DNA of 64,000 bases from contig CAYLZD010000006.1 in NCBI GenBank assembly GCA_964388275.1, positions 113,336 through 177,335 on the forward strand, written 5' to 3'. This DNA is from JARYLZ01 sp964388275. Its GTDB lineage: Bacteria > Bacteroidota > Ignavibacteria > SZUA-365. The notes under the pieces are model-generated. The model saw only the letters and a program-made list of their open reading frames with translations. It was not told where the DNA came from and ran no database searches. Positions within the stretch are counted from its first letter, which is position 1. Each line of letters starts with the position of its first letter. Positions 64,000 to 64,000 of the stretch are shown here, in pieces. Both the position numbers and the translations under genes were made by a program.

Positions 64000-64000
64000 G

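Overview
ORGANISM. The window looks like a chromosomal segment of a free-living, moderately GC-rich member of the Bacteroidota/Chlorobi side of the FCB group (Ignavibacteria- or Kapabacteria-like). Four large secreted proteins end in type IX secretion (T9SS) type A sorting domains, including the PNPFNP-type motif. Proteins built from choice-of-anchor D (ASH) domains are present. Several intergenic regions carry the Bacteroidota-type -7 element TAnnTTTG (TATATTTG three times). The placement is inference; no 16S gene is present. Two 100-base N runs sit inside short-period tandem arrays, so this is a scaffolded assembly.

LAYOUT. 0-6.7 kb: the C-terminal part of a PEP/pyruvate-binding domain protein, a five-repeat cysteine-rich lipoprotein, a small membrane protein, and a ZnuABC-like metal uptake operon. 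6.9-13.6 kb: a tightly overlapping run of a Ycf48-like propeller, a MarR regulator, the three-enzyme squalene pathway hpnC-hpnD-hpnE, and mnmA. 13.6-17.3 kb: an SDR, def-fmt (formyl-methionine cycle) and sucD with an unusual basic tail. 17.3-21.8 kb (minus strand): acyl-CoA carboxylase carboxyltransferase, biotin carrier, histidine kinase and sigma-54 response regulator. 21.9-28.3 kb: pyruvate kinase, sirtuin and penicillin acylase (overlapping), small exported proteins, and a SixA-like phosphatase. 28.5-35.3 kb: a T9SS cargo with two VWA domains, an outer-membrane barrel, a PorE-like PD40/OmpA-like lipoprotein, and an SDR.

35.3-44.0 kb is the most unusual stretch. The tmRNA gene sits between two heptamer tandem arrays. 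A four-helix-bundle (IVS/Avd-like) gene is embedded in the second array. A long inverted copy of that array follows, then sbcD-sbcC, a large membrane/TPR protein and an octamer tandem array. 44.1-51.9 kb: rubrerythrin with a strong terminator, a SLC13-type transporter, an MscS channel, a secreted double-SGNH protein and a secreted CocE-type hydrolase. 52.1-57.4 kb: a 1,739-residue LamG/12xASH T9SS cargo. 57.4-58.0 kb: a 52-residue arginine-rich ORF with a strong ribosome-binding site. Its 3' end has two mutually exclusive hairpins, one of which displays two CCUCC motifs. 58-63.7 kb: GH3 hexosaminidase, adenine deaminase and mutS.

HOW IT FITS. Most genes are housekeeping (translation, tRNA modification, mismatch repair, double-strand-end processing, central carbon) or surface/export functions. 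The best candidates for something undescribed are the tandem-array/four-helix cassette beside the tmRNA, the small ORF with its CCUCC-loop 3' end, the H1-like tail on SucD, and a palindrome-bearing in-frame insert in HpnE. No IS element, CRISPR array, tRNA or rRNA was recognised.
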